From: an uncultured Bacteroidales bacterium
Lineage (GTDB): Bacteria > Bacteroidota > Bacteroidia > Bacteroidales > Bacteroidaceae
Direction: 5' to 3'
DNA length: 35,313 nt
Assembly (NCBI GenBank): GCA_902779875.1
Contig: CACZCX010000015.1
Location: forward strand, 1-35,313
Positions within the stretch are counted from its first letter, which is position 1, and the number at the start of each line of letters is the position of its first letter. Made by a program: the position numbers and the translations under genes. This document shows positions 7,024 through 13,461 of the stretch, piece by piece. Under the pieces are notes generated by a model, which saw only the letters and a list, made by a program, of their open reading frames with translations, was not told the origin of the DNA and did not search any database.

Positions 7024-9363
7024 ATGCAGAAAAATCTGGTAATTGTGGAGTCTCCGGCAAAAGCCAAGACAATCGAGAAGTTTCTGGGACCGGATTACAA
7101 GGTAATGTCAAGCTACGGACACATCTGTGATCTTAAGAAAAAGGACCTGAGCATAAACATAGATACGTTTGAACCCATATACGAGATACCTACTGACAAG
7201 AAGAAGGTGGTAACCGAACTCAAGGAGGCTGCCGGAAAGGCCGAGATGGTCTGGCTCGCATCCGATGAGGACCGCGAGGGAGAGGCCATAAGCTGGCATC
7301 TGTTCGAGACTCTGGGACTCAAGCCCGAGAAGACAAAACGTATAGTATTCCATGAGATTACCAAGAACGCCATACTGCACGCTATAGAGACCCCGCGTGA
7401 CATCGACACCAACCTGGTTTACGCACAGCAGGCACGTCGTGTCCTGGACCGCATAGTAGGTTTCAAGCTGTCACCCATCCTGTGGCGTAAGGTCAAGCCG
7501 TCATTGTCGGCCGGACGCGTACAGTCAGTCGCTGTACGTCTTATCGTGGAGCGTGAGCGCGAGATCAAGGAGTTCGTGCCCGAGGCTTCATACAAGGTAG
7601 TTGCAATATTCAAGCTCAATATATCTGGCACCGACCATGAGGTTCGCGCCGATTACAGCGGACGTTTCAAGACCAAGGATGAGGCATACGCCTTCCTGGA
7701 GAAGTGCAAGGGCGCCGAGTTCAAGGTGAATGACATCACCACCAAGCCCCTCAAGAAACTGCCTGCTCCTCCTTTCACCACATCGACCATGCAGCAGGAG
7801 GCCACACGTAAGTTCGGCTTCACCGTAATGCAGACCATGATGCTGGCACAGCGTCTGTACGAGTCAGGTAAGATTACCTACATGCGTACCGACTCTGTAA
7901 ACCTCTCTACACTCTGCCTTGACTCATGCCGCAAGGTTATTAGCGAGTCCATGGGTGAGGAGTATGTAAAGACCCGTCAGTTCACTCAGAAGGCCAAGGG
8001 TGCACAGGAGGCGCACGAGGCTATCCGTCCTACCTACATGGATAACCAGACCATCGATGGCACAGCTCCCGAGAGACGTCTTTACGAACTCATATGGAAG
8101 CGCACCATAGCATCACAGATGGCCGATGCCGAGATAGAGAAGACAACCGTCTCGATCACATCGCCCAGGATTGACGGTGAGTTCACCGTTACCGGCGAGA
8201 CCGTGAAGTTTGACGGTTTCCTCAAGGTTTATCGTGAGACCCGCGATGATGACAATGCGGAGTCACAGGAGACACAGGGACTGCCCGAGTTCAAGAAGGG
8301 CCAGAAGCTGGAGTTCTCACAGATTTCGGCTTACGAGCGTTTCACCCAGCATCCGCAGCGTTTCAACGAGGCTGCCCTGGTGCACAAGATGGAGGAGCTC
8401 GGTATAGGCCGTCCTTCAACATACGCTCCTACCATCGGTACCATCCAGCAGCGTGAGTATGTGCTGCGTGAGGATATAGAAGGAAGCCGCCGCGAGTGCA
8501 ATATGCTTCGTCTGGAGAACGGTGATATCAAGGAGCAGACCATAGCCGAGGTCTACGGAACAGAGAAGTCCAAGCTCGTACCTACCGACATAGGTATGGT
8601 GGTGAATGACTTCCTGATTGAGTACTTCCCCGACATCATGAACTACAACTTCACAGCTCAGGTTGAGAAGGAGTTCGATGACATAGCCGACGGTGACAAG
8701 CAGTGGAAGAGCGTTATCAGCACCTTCTACGACAAGTTCAACCCGGCAGTGAACAACGCCATGACCCTTAAGAACGAGCATAAGGTTGGTGAGCGAATCC
8801 TGGGTAACGATCCTATCTCAGGCAAGCCTGTATCGGTCAAGATCGGCCGTTACGGTCCCATCGTACAGATAGGCAGCGCCGAGGATGAGGACAAGCCCCG
8901 CTTTGCACAGATGAAAAAGGGCCAGACCATCGAGACCATCACCATGGAGGAGGCTCTGGAACTCTTCCGTCTGCCCCGCACACTGGGTGAGTTCGAGGGT
9001 AGCACCGTAAGCGTAGGTACCGGCCGTTTCGGTCCTTACATACGTCATGACAAGTTCTACGTGTCACTGGGAGGCGTGGCTGATCCCCTTACCATCACTC
9101 TCGATGAGGCTGTCAAGATGATTCTCGACAAGCGTGAGTCAGAGTCCAAGAAGGTGCTCAAGACATTCCCCGGCAACCCCGACATGGAGGTTATGAACGG
9201 CCGTTACGGCGCATACATAGCATATCAGGGCAGCAACTACAAGATCCCGCGTAACATGGATCCCGCATCACTGACCGAGGAGGAGTGCCAGGATATCATC
9301 AAGCGTCAGATCGAGAAGACCGGCTCTGCACCCAAACGCCGTATATTCAAGACCAAGAAATGA
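7024..9363 (+). CDS. topA: DNA topoisomerase I
   Basis: A 779-residue type IA topoisomerase that relaxes negative supercoils. The Toprim domain begins at once with LVIVESPAKAKTIEKFLG and holds SDEDREGEAISWHL. The catalytic tyrosine is Tyr286 in ITYMRTDSVNLS. The C-terminal third has three Toprim_Crpt-type repeats beginning GRYGPIVQIG, GRFGPYIRHD and GRYGAYIAYQ rather than zinc ribbons, which is usual for Bacteroidetes. I place the start at ATG 7024 because the homologous region starts there; the 22 in-frame residues upstream are Phe-rich and overlap the promoter and terminator. The stop codon overlaps the aroK start (ATGA). Confidence 0.97.
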   Translation: MQKNLVIVESPAKAKTIEKFLGPDYKVMSSYGHICDLKKKDLSINIDTFEPIYEIPTDKKKVVTELKEAAGKAEMVWLASDEDREGEAISWHLFETLGLKPEKTKRIVFHEITKNAILHAIETPRDIDTNLVYAQQARRVLDRIVGFKLSPILWRKVKPSLSAGRVQSVAVRLIVEREREIKEFVPEASYKVVAIFKLNISGTDHEVRADYSGRFKTKDEAYAFLEKCKGAEFKVNDITTKPLKKLPAPPFTTSTMQQEATRKFGFTVMQTMMLAQRLYESGKITYMRTDSVNLSTLCLDSCRKVISESMGEEYVKTRQFTQKAKGAQEAHEAIRPTYMDNQTIDGTAPERRLYELIWKRTIASQMADAEIEKTTVSITSPRIDGEFTVTGETVKFDGFLKVYRETRDDDNAESQETQGLPEFKKGQKLEFSQISAYERFTQHPQRFNEAALVHKMEELGIGRPSTYAPTIGTIQQREYVLREDIEGSRRECNMLRLENGDIKEQTIAEVYGTEKSKLVPTDIGMVVNDFLIEYFPDIMNYNFTAQVEKEFDDIADGDKQWKSVISTFYDKFNPAVNNAMTLKNEHKVGERILGNDPISGKPVSVKIGRYGPIVQIGSAEDEDKPRFAQMKKGQTIETITMEEALELFRLPRTLGEFEGSTVSVGTGRFGPYIRHDKFYVSLGGVADPLTITLDEAVKMILDKRESESKKVLKTFPGNPDMEVMNGRYGAYIAYQGSNYKIPRNMDPASLTEEECQDIIKRQIEKTGSAPKRRIFKTKK

Positions 9364-9890
9364 TAAGGGTTTTCCTTATGGGATTCATGGGAGCCGGCAA
9401 GACCACTCTTGGCAAGGCTCTCGCCCGTGACCTGGGGGTATCGTTCATCGACCTGGACCAGTACATAGAAAACCGTTACTCCAAGAGCGTGAGCCAGCTG
9501 TTCGCTACGCGTGGCGAGCAGGGGTTCCGTGAGATAGAGAGCCGTCTTCTGCGTGAGGTGGGTGAGTTCGATGACGTGGTAGTGTCATGCGGAGGGTCCA
9601 CACCGCTCATAGGTGACAATATGGATTACATGCTCTCCCGAGGCAAGACCGTCTATCTCAAATGTGATAACGCTACCCTTTTGAGCCGTCTCAAGACCGC
9701 TCGCGCACAGCGTCCGCTGATTGCATCCAAGACCGATGAGGAACTGGCTGCATTCATAGAGAGTGAGACCAAACGTCGTGAACCCGGTTATCTGAGAGCC
9801 GAGTACATCTGCCCCGGAGACCGTCTGGAGTCACGCGGCCAGATTGCGGAGACCCTGGTATATATTAAAGAACTGTTGGATATAAAGTAA
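9360..9890 (+). CDS. aroK: Shikimate kinase
   Basis: A 176-residue P-loop kinase that phosphorylates shikimate at O3 in the aromatic amino acid pathway. The Walker A motif is GFMGAGKTT (residues 8-16). DLDQYIE and the RGEQGFREIE segment match the shikimate-binding Asp and Arg. The LID region holds ARAQRPL. The glycine-rich strand reads CGGSTP, with Ser where most homologues have a third Gly. The true start is ATG 9360, overlapping the topA stop; a longer open frame from 9285 would overlap topA by 26 codons and lacks homology. It precedes argB by 10 bases. Confidence 0.94.
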   Translation: MIRVFLMGFMGAGKTTLGKALARDLGVSFIDLDQYIENRYSKSVSQLFATRGEQGFREIESRLLREVGEFDDVVVSCGGSTPLIGDNMDYMLSRGKTVYLKCDNATLLSRLKTARAQRPLIASKTDEELAAFIESETKRREPGYLRAEYICPGDRLESRGQIAETLVYIKELLDIK

Positions 9891-9900
9891 GATTGACCAT

Positions 9901-10674
9901 ATGAAAGAGTCACTTGTCATAGTAAAGGTGGGCGGCAAGATCGTAGAGCAGCCCGAGACACTGGAGCGTCTGCTCACTGATTTCAAAGCCATCCCCGGAA
10001 AGAAGCTGCTGGTACACGGCGGCGGACGTTCCGCGACTGCCATGGCCGCACGTCTCGGCATCGAGAGCAAGATGGTTGACGGACGCCGTATAACCGATAA
10101 GGATATGCTGGAGGTCGTTACTATGGTATATGGCGGTCTGGTAAACAAGAATATCGTTGCACAGCTGCAGGCACGCGGCATCAATGCCATCGGCCTGAGC
10201 GGAACGGACTGCAATGTCATGCGCTCTGACAAACGCCCCGTCAAGGATATTGACTACGGTTTTGTGGGTGATCCCAAAGAGGTCAATGCCGGATTCCTGG
10301 CATCGCTGATAGAGAAGGATATAGTACCCGTGCTCGCTCCCCTTACACATGACGGCAAGGGACAGCTTCTAAATACCAATGCCGATACCATCGCAGGTGA
10401 GGCTGCCAAGGCGTTGGCATCGATGTTCAAGGTTACGCTTATATTCTGCTTTGAGAAGCCGGGCGTGCTGCTTCATGAGGATGATGACAACAGCGTCATT
10501 CCCTATATCTCGTATTATGATTTCCCGCGCCTGGTCCAGGACGGCACCATCAGCGGCGGTATGATACCCAAGATACAGAACGCGTTCAACGCCCTGCAGG
10601 CCGGTGTGTCATCGGTCCTCATTACCCAGGCTCAGTCACTGGATAAGCTTACGGGCACCACGATCGCCCTATAA
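9901..10674 (+). CDS. argB: Acetylglutamate kinase (acyl-glutamate kinase of arginine synthesis)
   Basis: A 257-residue amino-acid kinase family protein. The N-terminal VKVGGKIV and LVHGGGRSA are the phosphate-binding glycine motifs. GINAIGLSGTD and LLNTNADTIAGEAA match the acyl-glutamate and nucleotide sites of ArgB. It phosphorylates the gamma carboxylate of N-acetyl-glutamate in arginine synthesis. Some Bacteroides use N-succinyl intermediates in this pathway, so the acyl group cannot be fixed from sequence alone. It is the last gene of the topA-aroK-argB unit. Its stop lies only 11 bases from the stop of the convergent protease gene, with no terminator between. Confidence 0.93.
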   Translation: MKESLVIVKVGGKIVEQPETLERLLTDFKAIPGKKLLVHGGGRSATAMAARLGIESKMVDGRRITDKDMLEVVTMVYGGLVNKNIVAQLQARGINAIGLSGTDCNVMRSDKRPVKDIDYGFVGDPKEVNAGFLASLIEKDIVPVLAPLTHDGKGQLLNTNADTIAGEAAKALASMFKVTLIFCFEKPGVLLHEDDDNSVIPYISYYDFPRLVQDGTISGGMIPKIQNAFNALQAGVSSVLITQAQSLDKLTGTTIAL

Positions 10675-10685
10675 GATAAACGGAG

Positions 10686-11522
10686 TTATTTTTCGTAGTT
10701 GTTCCCGTCGAATGTCCCGTTGTGGGTGTCGGCGGGTTTGTTTTCCTGTACCTCCGGGGCAGGCTCCACGTTCTGTTGCTGCCTGACAAGCCTGAGGATC
10801 TCAACCAGGGAGAGTGCGGTGAGGATAAGGCAGAGTATGATCAGCGTGTATTTGAGAATGTCATTGGAATTGAGGGATTCTTCCATGTCCCAGGTGTCCT
10901 GGAACTTAATCTGGATGAAAGCCACCGTGTTGTTCAGCACGTGGACGGCTGCTGGCACGATAATACGGCCGGTCTTATAGTAGAGCCATCCCAAGACAAT
11001 TCCCGCAGGCAGAGCGAATACCACCTGTATGGGATTTATATGTATTATGGCGAACAGTGACGCTGAAATAAGTATGCCGCCCCAGTCGCTTTTGGTGAGG
11101 GCGGCCATCTCCTTCATGATGACGCGTCGTAGCATCATCTCCTCCATGACGGGACCTATCAGGCATATACCTATGAATCCCCATGATGACTTGGCCATAT
11201 TCCTGAAGGTGTCCTCAAGGTAGTTGGGTATCTCGACGGAACTCATGAGCAGGTCTACGAGGTAGAGACCAAAGAATCCGAACACCACCGAGTAGAAGAA
11301 AAGCTTGGGGTTAATCTTCTGGAAGAATTCCGATATGCGGCAGTATCTGAGAATGAACAGAGACAGTATGACAATCGCGTCCGATATGGCCAGAGCCGGT
11401 GCAATGGCTTCATTGGCACTGCCTCCGGTAATCATGCTGCCGCCTACAAGGATAATGGTCACGATGAACTGGGCTGCAAGCCAGATGCCCAGGGTTATCA
11501 GTGATTTCCTGATTTTTTCCAT
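10686..11522 (-). CDS. CPBP-family intramembrane metalloprotease
   Basis: A 278-residue multi-pass membrane protein of the CAAX protease / bacteriocin-processing (ABI) family. The three diagnostic motifs are present: E127-E128-M-M-L-R132, F157-A-I-I-H161 and H194-V-L-N-N198. About eight hydrophobic segments are seen. The tail after residue 210 carries one more membrane span and a polar, Glu/Asn-rich end. I use ATG 11522; an in-frame TTG at 11534 would overlap the ribF stop. It is 8 bases downstream of ribF and is probably co-transcribed. Substrate unknown: members have been linked to bacteriocin immunity, but nothing here shows such a context. Confidence 0.85.
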   Translation of the reverse strand: MEKIRKSLITLGIWLAAQFIVTIILVGGSMITGGSANEAIAPALAISDAIVILSLFILRYCRISEFFQKINPKLFFYSVVFGFFGLYLVDLLMSSVEIPNYLEDTFRNMAKSSWGFIGICLIGPVMEEMMLRRVIMKEMAALTKSDWGGILISASLFAIIHINPIQVVFALPAGIVLGWLYYKTGRIIVPAAVHVLNNTVAFIQIKFQDTWDMEESLNSNDILKYTLIILCLILTALSLVEILRLVRQQQNVEPAPEVQENKPADTHNGTFDGNNYEK

Positions 11523-11530
11523 AGTCAATT

Positions 11531-12451
11531 TCAATTATTGTCCAGATTCCGTTTTACCTGTTCGCGGTCTGCGTCAAGCTGAGCTGCAAGTTCCTGGGGT
11601 GAACTGAATTTGCGCTCGGGGCGCAGGAAATCCACGAACTCCAGTGTCAGCTCGTGGAAATATATGTCTTGGTCAAAGTCCAGCAGGTGGGCCTCGATGG
11701 TACGTGCCGTTCCCTGGAATGTGGGACGGAAACCTATGTTGAGCATGGCGGGCCATGTGCCTCCGTCAACTGTGGCTATAGCTGAGTATACGCCATCGGC
11801 CGGAATCTGCATGAACTCGCAGTAGGGGCCCAGGTTGGCGGTGGGGAATCCCATCTTTCGGCCGTTCTGAAGGCCGTGTACCACAGTTCCGCTTATGGTG
11901 TATCGGTATCCCAGCATATCGTTTGCGGTGCGGACGTTACCGTTTACCAGCTCACGGCGTATGCGAGAGCTGCTTATGGGAGTCCCTTCGTAGAGGAAGG
12001 CATCGGCCGGTATTACCTCCATTCCTATTTTCTCTCCTATCTTACGGTAGTCCTCTATGGTAAGGGAGGTGTCATGACCAAAGTGATGGTCGTGTCCCAC
12101 AAGAAGCAGTTGCACTCCCAGCTTTTTCTGCAGATACTCGGTCATGAAACTCTCGGCGTCGAGGGCTGCCAGGGCCGATGTGAAGTGGAGCGGGAAGCAG
12201 TAGTCAATGCCTGTCTGTTCCAGCAGCTTAACCTTGTCCTGCGGTGTGGAGAGCAGGCGTGGGCGGTAATCGGTCTGCAGTATCTGGCGCGGATGCTCCG
12301 GGAAAGTTACGGCCATACTCTTGAGCCCGCGCTCCCTGGCTGCTTTCTTGAGCTGCTCGAGCAGATGCACATGGCCGCGGTGGACTCCGTCAAAGAATCC
12401 TATCGTTGCGGCATATTTATTGTCCTCAGGAACAGGTATGGTCATAATCAT
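11531..12451 (-). CDS. ribF: Bifunctional riboflavin kinase / FAD synthetase
   Basis: This enzyme converts riboflavin to FMN and FMN to FAD. The N-terminal adenylyltransferase domain has GFFDGVHRGH, VGHDHHFGH and the ISSSRIRREL motif. The C-terminal kinase domain starts with GTVVHGLQNGRKMGFPTANL and contains LNIGFRPTF. I place the start at ATG 12451 (ATG 12445 is equally possible), giving about 306 residues, normal for the family. An upstream in-frame ATG at 12547 would add 32 residues without homology and run through the promoter region. It is divergent from the tRNA gene. Confidence 0.93.
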   Translation of the reverse strand: MIMTIPVPEDNKYAATIGFFDGVHRGHVHLLEQLKKAARERGLKSMAVTFPEHPRQILQTDYRPRLLSTPQDKVKLLEQTGIDYCFPLHFTSALAALDAESFMTEYLQKKLGVQLLLVGHDHHFGHDTSLTIEDYRKIGEKIGMEVIPADAFLYEGTPISSSRIRRELVNGNVRTANDMLGYRYTISGTVVHGLQNGRKMGFPTANLGPYCEFMQIPADGVYSAIATVDGGTWPAMLNIGFRPTFQGTARTIEAHLLDFDQDIYFHELTLEFVDFLRPERKFSSPQELAAQLDADREQVKRNLDNN

Positions 12452-12465
12452 CTCGTTTGGAGTTA

Positions 12466-12473
12466 CAAAAGTA
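12466..12473 (-). promoter_or_regulatory. Probable -7 box of the ribF promoter
   Basis: Read on the minus strand this is TACTTTTG, a perfect TANNTTTG box, 14 bases before ATG 12451. No TTTG is seen at the expected distance upstream, so the promoter is only half supported and the leader would be very short. Confidence 0.4.
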
Positions 12474-12513
12474 ATCAAGATAGACGGGCCCGCGGAATTT
12501 TTTGCGTCAAAAC

Positions 12514-12544
12514 TTTGTAATTTCACGTTAATGGAGTACTTTTG
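12514..12544 (+). promoter_or_regulatory. Promoter of the tRNA gene
   Basis: TTTG at 12514-12517, exactly 19 bases, then TACTTTTG at 12537-12544: the best match to the Bacteroidetes consensus in the window. The tRNA begins 43 bases downstream. Confidence 0.75.
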
Positions 12545-12587
12545 CACCCGAATGAAGATGTCGGTTACGGCCGATGATTCCTTCTCC

Positions 12588-12661
12588 GGGCTTTTAGCTC
12601 AGTTGGTTAGAGCAACAGACTCATAATCTGGAGGTCCTAGGTTCAAGCCCTAGATGGCCCA
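12588..12661 (+). tRNA. tRNA with CAT anticodon (tRNA-Met, or tRNA-Ile2)
   Basis: A full cloverleaf can be folded. The acceptor pairs GGGCTTT with ATGGCCC, with a T-T mismatch at 6-67 and a T-G wobble at 5-68. The D arm is GCTC/GAGC. The anticodon loop is CTCATAA, so the anticodon is CAT. The T arm is CTAGG / CCTAG with loop TTCAAGC, and the discriminator is A12661. The CCA end is not encoded. It is not the initiator type by overall shape. Elongator Met is my first choice, but CAT is also used by tRNA-Ile2 after lysidine modification and I cannot separate these by eye. Confidence 0.93.
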
Positions 12662-12688
12662 CGTGGAACCGCCTTTGGCGGTTTCTTT
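12643..12688 (+). repeat. 46-bp direct repeat, copy 1 (tRNA 3' end plus terminator)
   Basis: The 46 bases from within the tRNA T loop through the terminator stem are repeated without mismatch at 12768-12813, an offset of 125 bases. The remaining gene-free sequence to 13052 is described in the next entries. Confidence 0.9.
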
Positions 12689-12695
12689 ATTTTTT
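12667..12695 (+). terminator. Terminator after the tRNA (copy 1)
   Basis: AACCGCC (12667-12673) pairs with GGCGGTT (12677-12683) across a TTT loop, followed by a T-rich tract to 12695. It starts 5 bases after the tRNA. Confidence 0.85.
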
Positions 12696-12767
12696 GTGAT
12701 AGGGCTTGCCCCTAGGCCCCAAGGGTCCTAGGTTTTTCGGACCTCCGGTCCTCAACAAGCTTCGCAG

Positions 12768-12813
12768 TCAAGCCCTAGATGGCCCACGTGGAACCGCCTT
12801 TGGCGGTTTCTTT
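12768..12813 (+). repeat. 46-bp direct repeat, copy 2 (truncated tRNA tail plus terminator)
   Basis: This is identical to 12643-12688 and again ends in a hairpin (12792-12808) with a run of T to 12817, so a second functional terminator shape. No tRNA 5' half precedes it. Eleven further bases of tRNA identity (GGTCCTAGGTT) occur at 12724-12734. They are separated from this copy by a 33-base insert holding the hairpin GGACC-TCC-GGTCC (12739-12751). Confidence 0.9.
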
Positions 12814-12817
12814 TTTT

Positions 12818-12928
12818 ACATTAGGGACGGTTCTTAATGTGTTAGTTTTCCGGGAAAACTGCAACATTAGGAAGGTTTAGCTCGACGGCCCGAAGGGGAA
12901 AGTCAACCGTCCCTAATGTGTTAGTTTT
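12818..12928. repeat. Palindromic intergenic element bounded by 15-bp inverted repeats
   Basis: ACATTAGGGACGGTT (12818-12832) and its exact reverse complement AACCGTCCCTAATGT (12905-12919) enclose 72 bases. Inside is a hairpin AGTTTTC-CGG-GAAAACT (12844-12860) flanked by AATGT/ACATT. The 15-mer TAATGTGTTAGTTTT occurs directly at 12835-12849 and 12914-12928. No coding potential is seen. It may be a MITE-like or REP-like element; no duplication of a target site was recognised. Confidence 0.7.
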
Positions 12929-12958
12929 GGAGGGTAACTAAAATTAATCGTTAAAAAA

Positions 12959-12990
12959 TTTGGAAACGAACGGAATTCGTTTTATGTTTG
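12959..12990 (+). promoter_or_regulatory. Promoter of the blaI-like / M56 operon with an operator candidate
   Basis: TTTG (12959-12962), 20 bases, TATGTTTG (12983-12990). The spacer contains a perfect dyad, AAACGAA (12964-12970), five bases, TTCGTTT (12976-12982), which fills the space between the two boxes. A dimeric repressor bound there would block RNA polymerase; the adjacent BlaI-like protein is the obvious candidate. Confidence 0.6.
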
Positions 12991-13052
12991 CAGAAAGATC
13001 TTTGGTTATTATTTGTCTTGTGCATGAAAACTTACTCCTTAAGACTAAGAAT

Positions 13053-13412
13053 ATGAAAAGACTGACTAAGAAAGAGGAGATAATCATGAACCGGTTCTGG
13101 GACAAGGGACCTCTTTATGTTAAGGAGCTTCAGGAACTATATCCGGCGCCCCAGCCTCACTTCAACACCTTGTCCACCCAGGTCCGGACGCTTGAGTCAA
13201 ACGGCTATCTCAAGCATGACTCCATAAGCGGGTCATTCCGGTATTATCCTGCATTCAGCCGTCAGGAGTATAACGAGATGAATCTCGAGAAACTCATAGG
13301 AGCCTGTTTCGGCAATTCGTATCTGGGGGCGGTCTCAGCGTTGGTCCAGGAAGAGAAAATCTCGCTGGATGAACTCAAGGGCCTGATAGACCAGATAGAG
13401 AAAGGCGGTTAG
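13053..13412 (+). CDS. BlaI/MecI-family transcriptional repressor
   Basis: A 119-residue winged-helix repressor. The N-terminal DNA-binding domain (about residues 1-75) reads LTKKEEIIMNRFWDKGPLYVKEL, and HFNTLSTQVRTLESNGYLKH is the recognition helix and following strand of this family. The C-terminal half (LIGACFGNSYLGAVSALVQEEKISLDELKGLI) is the dimerisation domain that is cleaved on induction in staphylococcal relatives. I choose ATG 13053 because family homology begins at that Met; an in-frame upstream ATG at 12960 lies inside the promoter. It precedes the M56 gene by 49 bases. No beta-lactamase gene is near, so its targets are unknown apart from a likely self-operator. Confidence 0.9.
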   Translation: MKRLTKKEEIIMNRFWDKGPLYVKELQELYPAPQPHFNTLSTQVRTLESNGYLKHDSISGSFRYYPAFSRQEYNEMNLEKLIGACFGNSYLGAVSALVQEEKISLDELKGLIDQIEKGG

Positions 13413-13461
13413 GCAGGCCTTCAACGGTTCTCAATAGTTTTTTCCAATAATTACTTTTAAA

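Noticed and set aside
11876-12520. Open frame of 214 codons on the plus strand
   Set aside because: It is antisense to ribF, whose motifs are complete on the other strand.
12960-13052. Longer N-terminus of the BlaI-like repressor starting at 12960
   Set aside because: It overlaps the promoter and operator candidate, and family homology begins at the Met at 13053.
12662-13052. Second tRNA gene after the first
   Set aside because: Only the 3' portion is duplicated; no D arm or anticodon arm precedes it.
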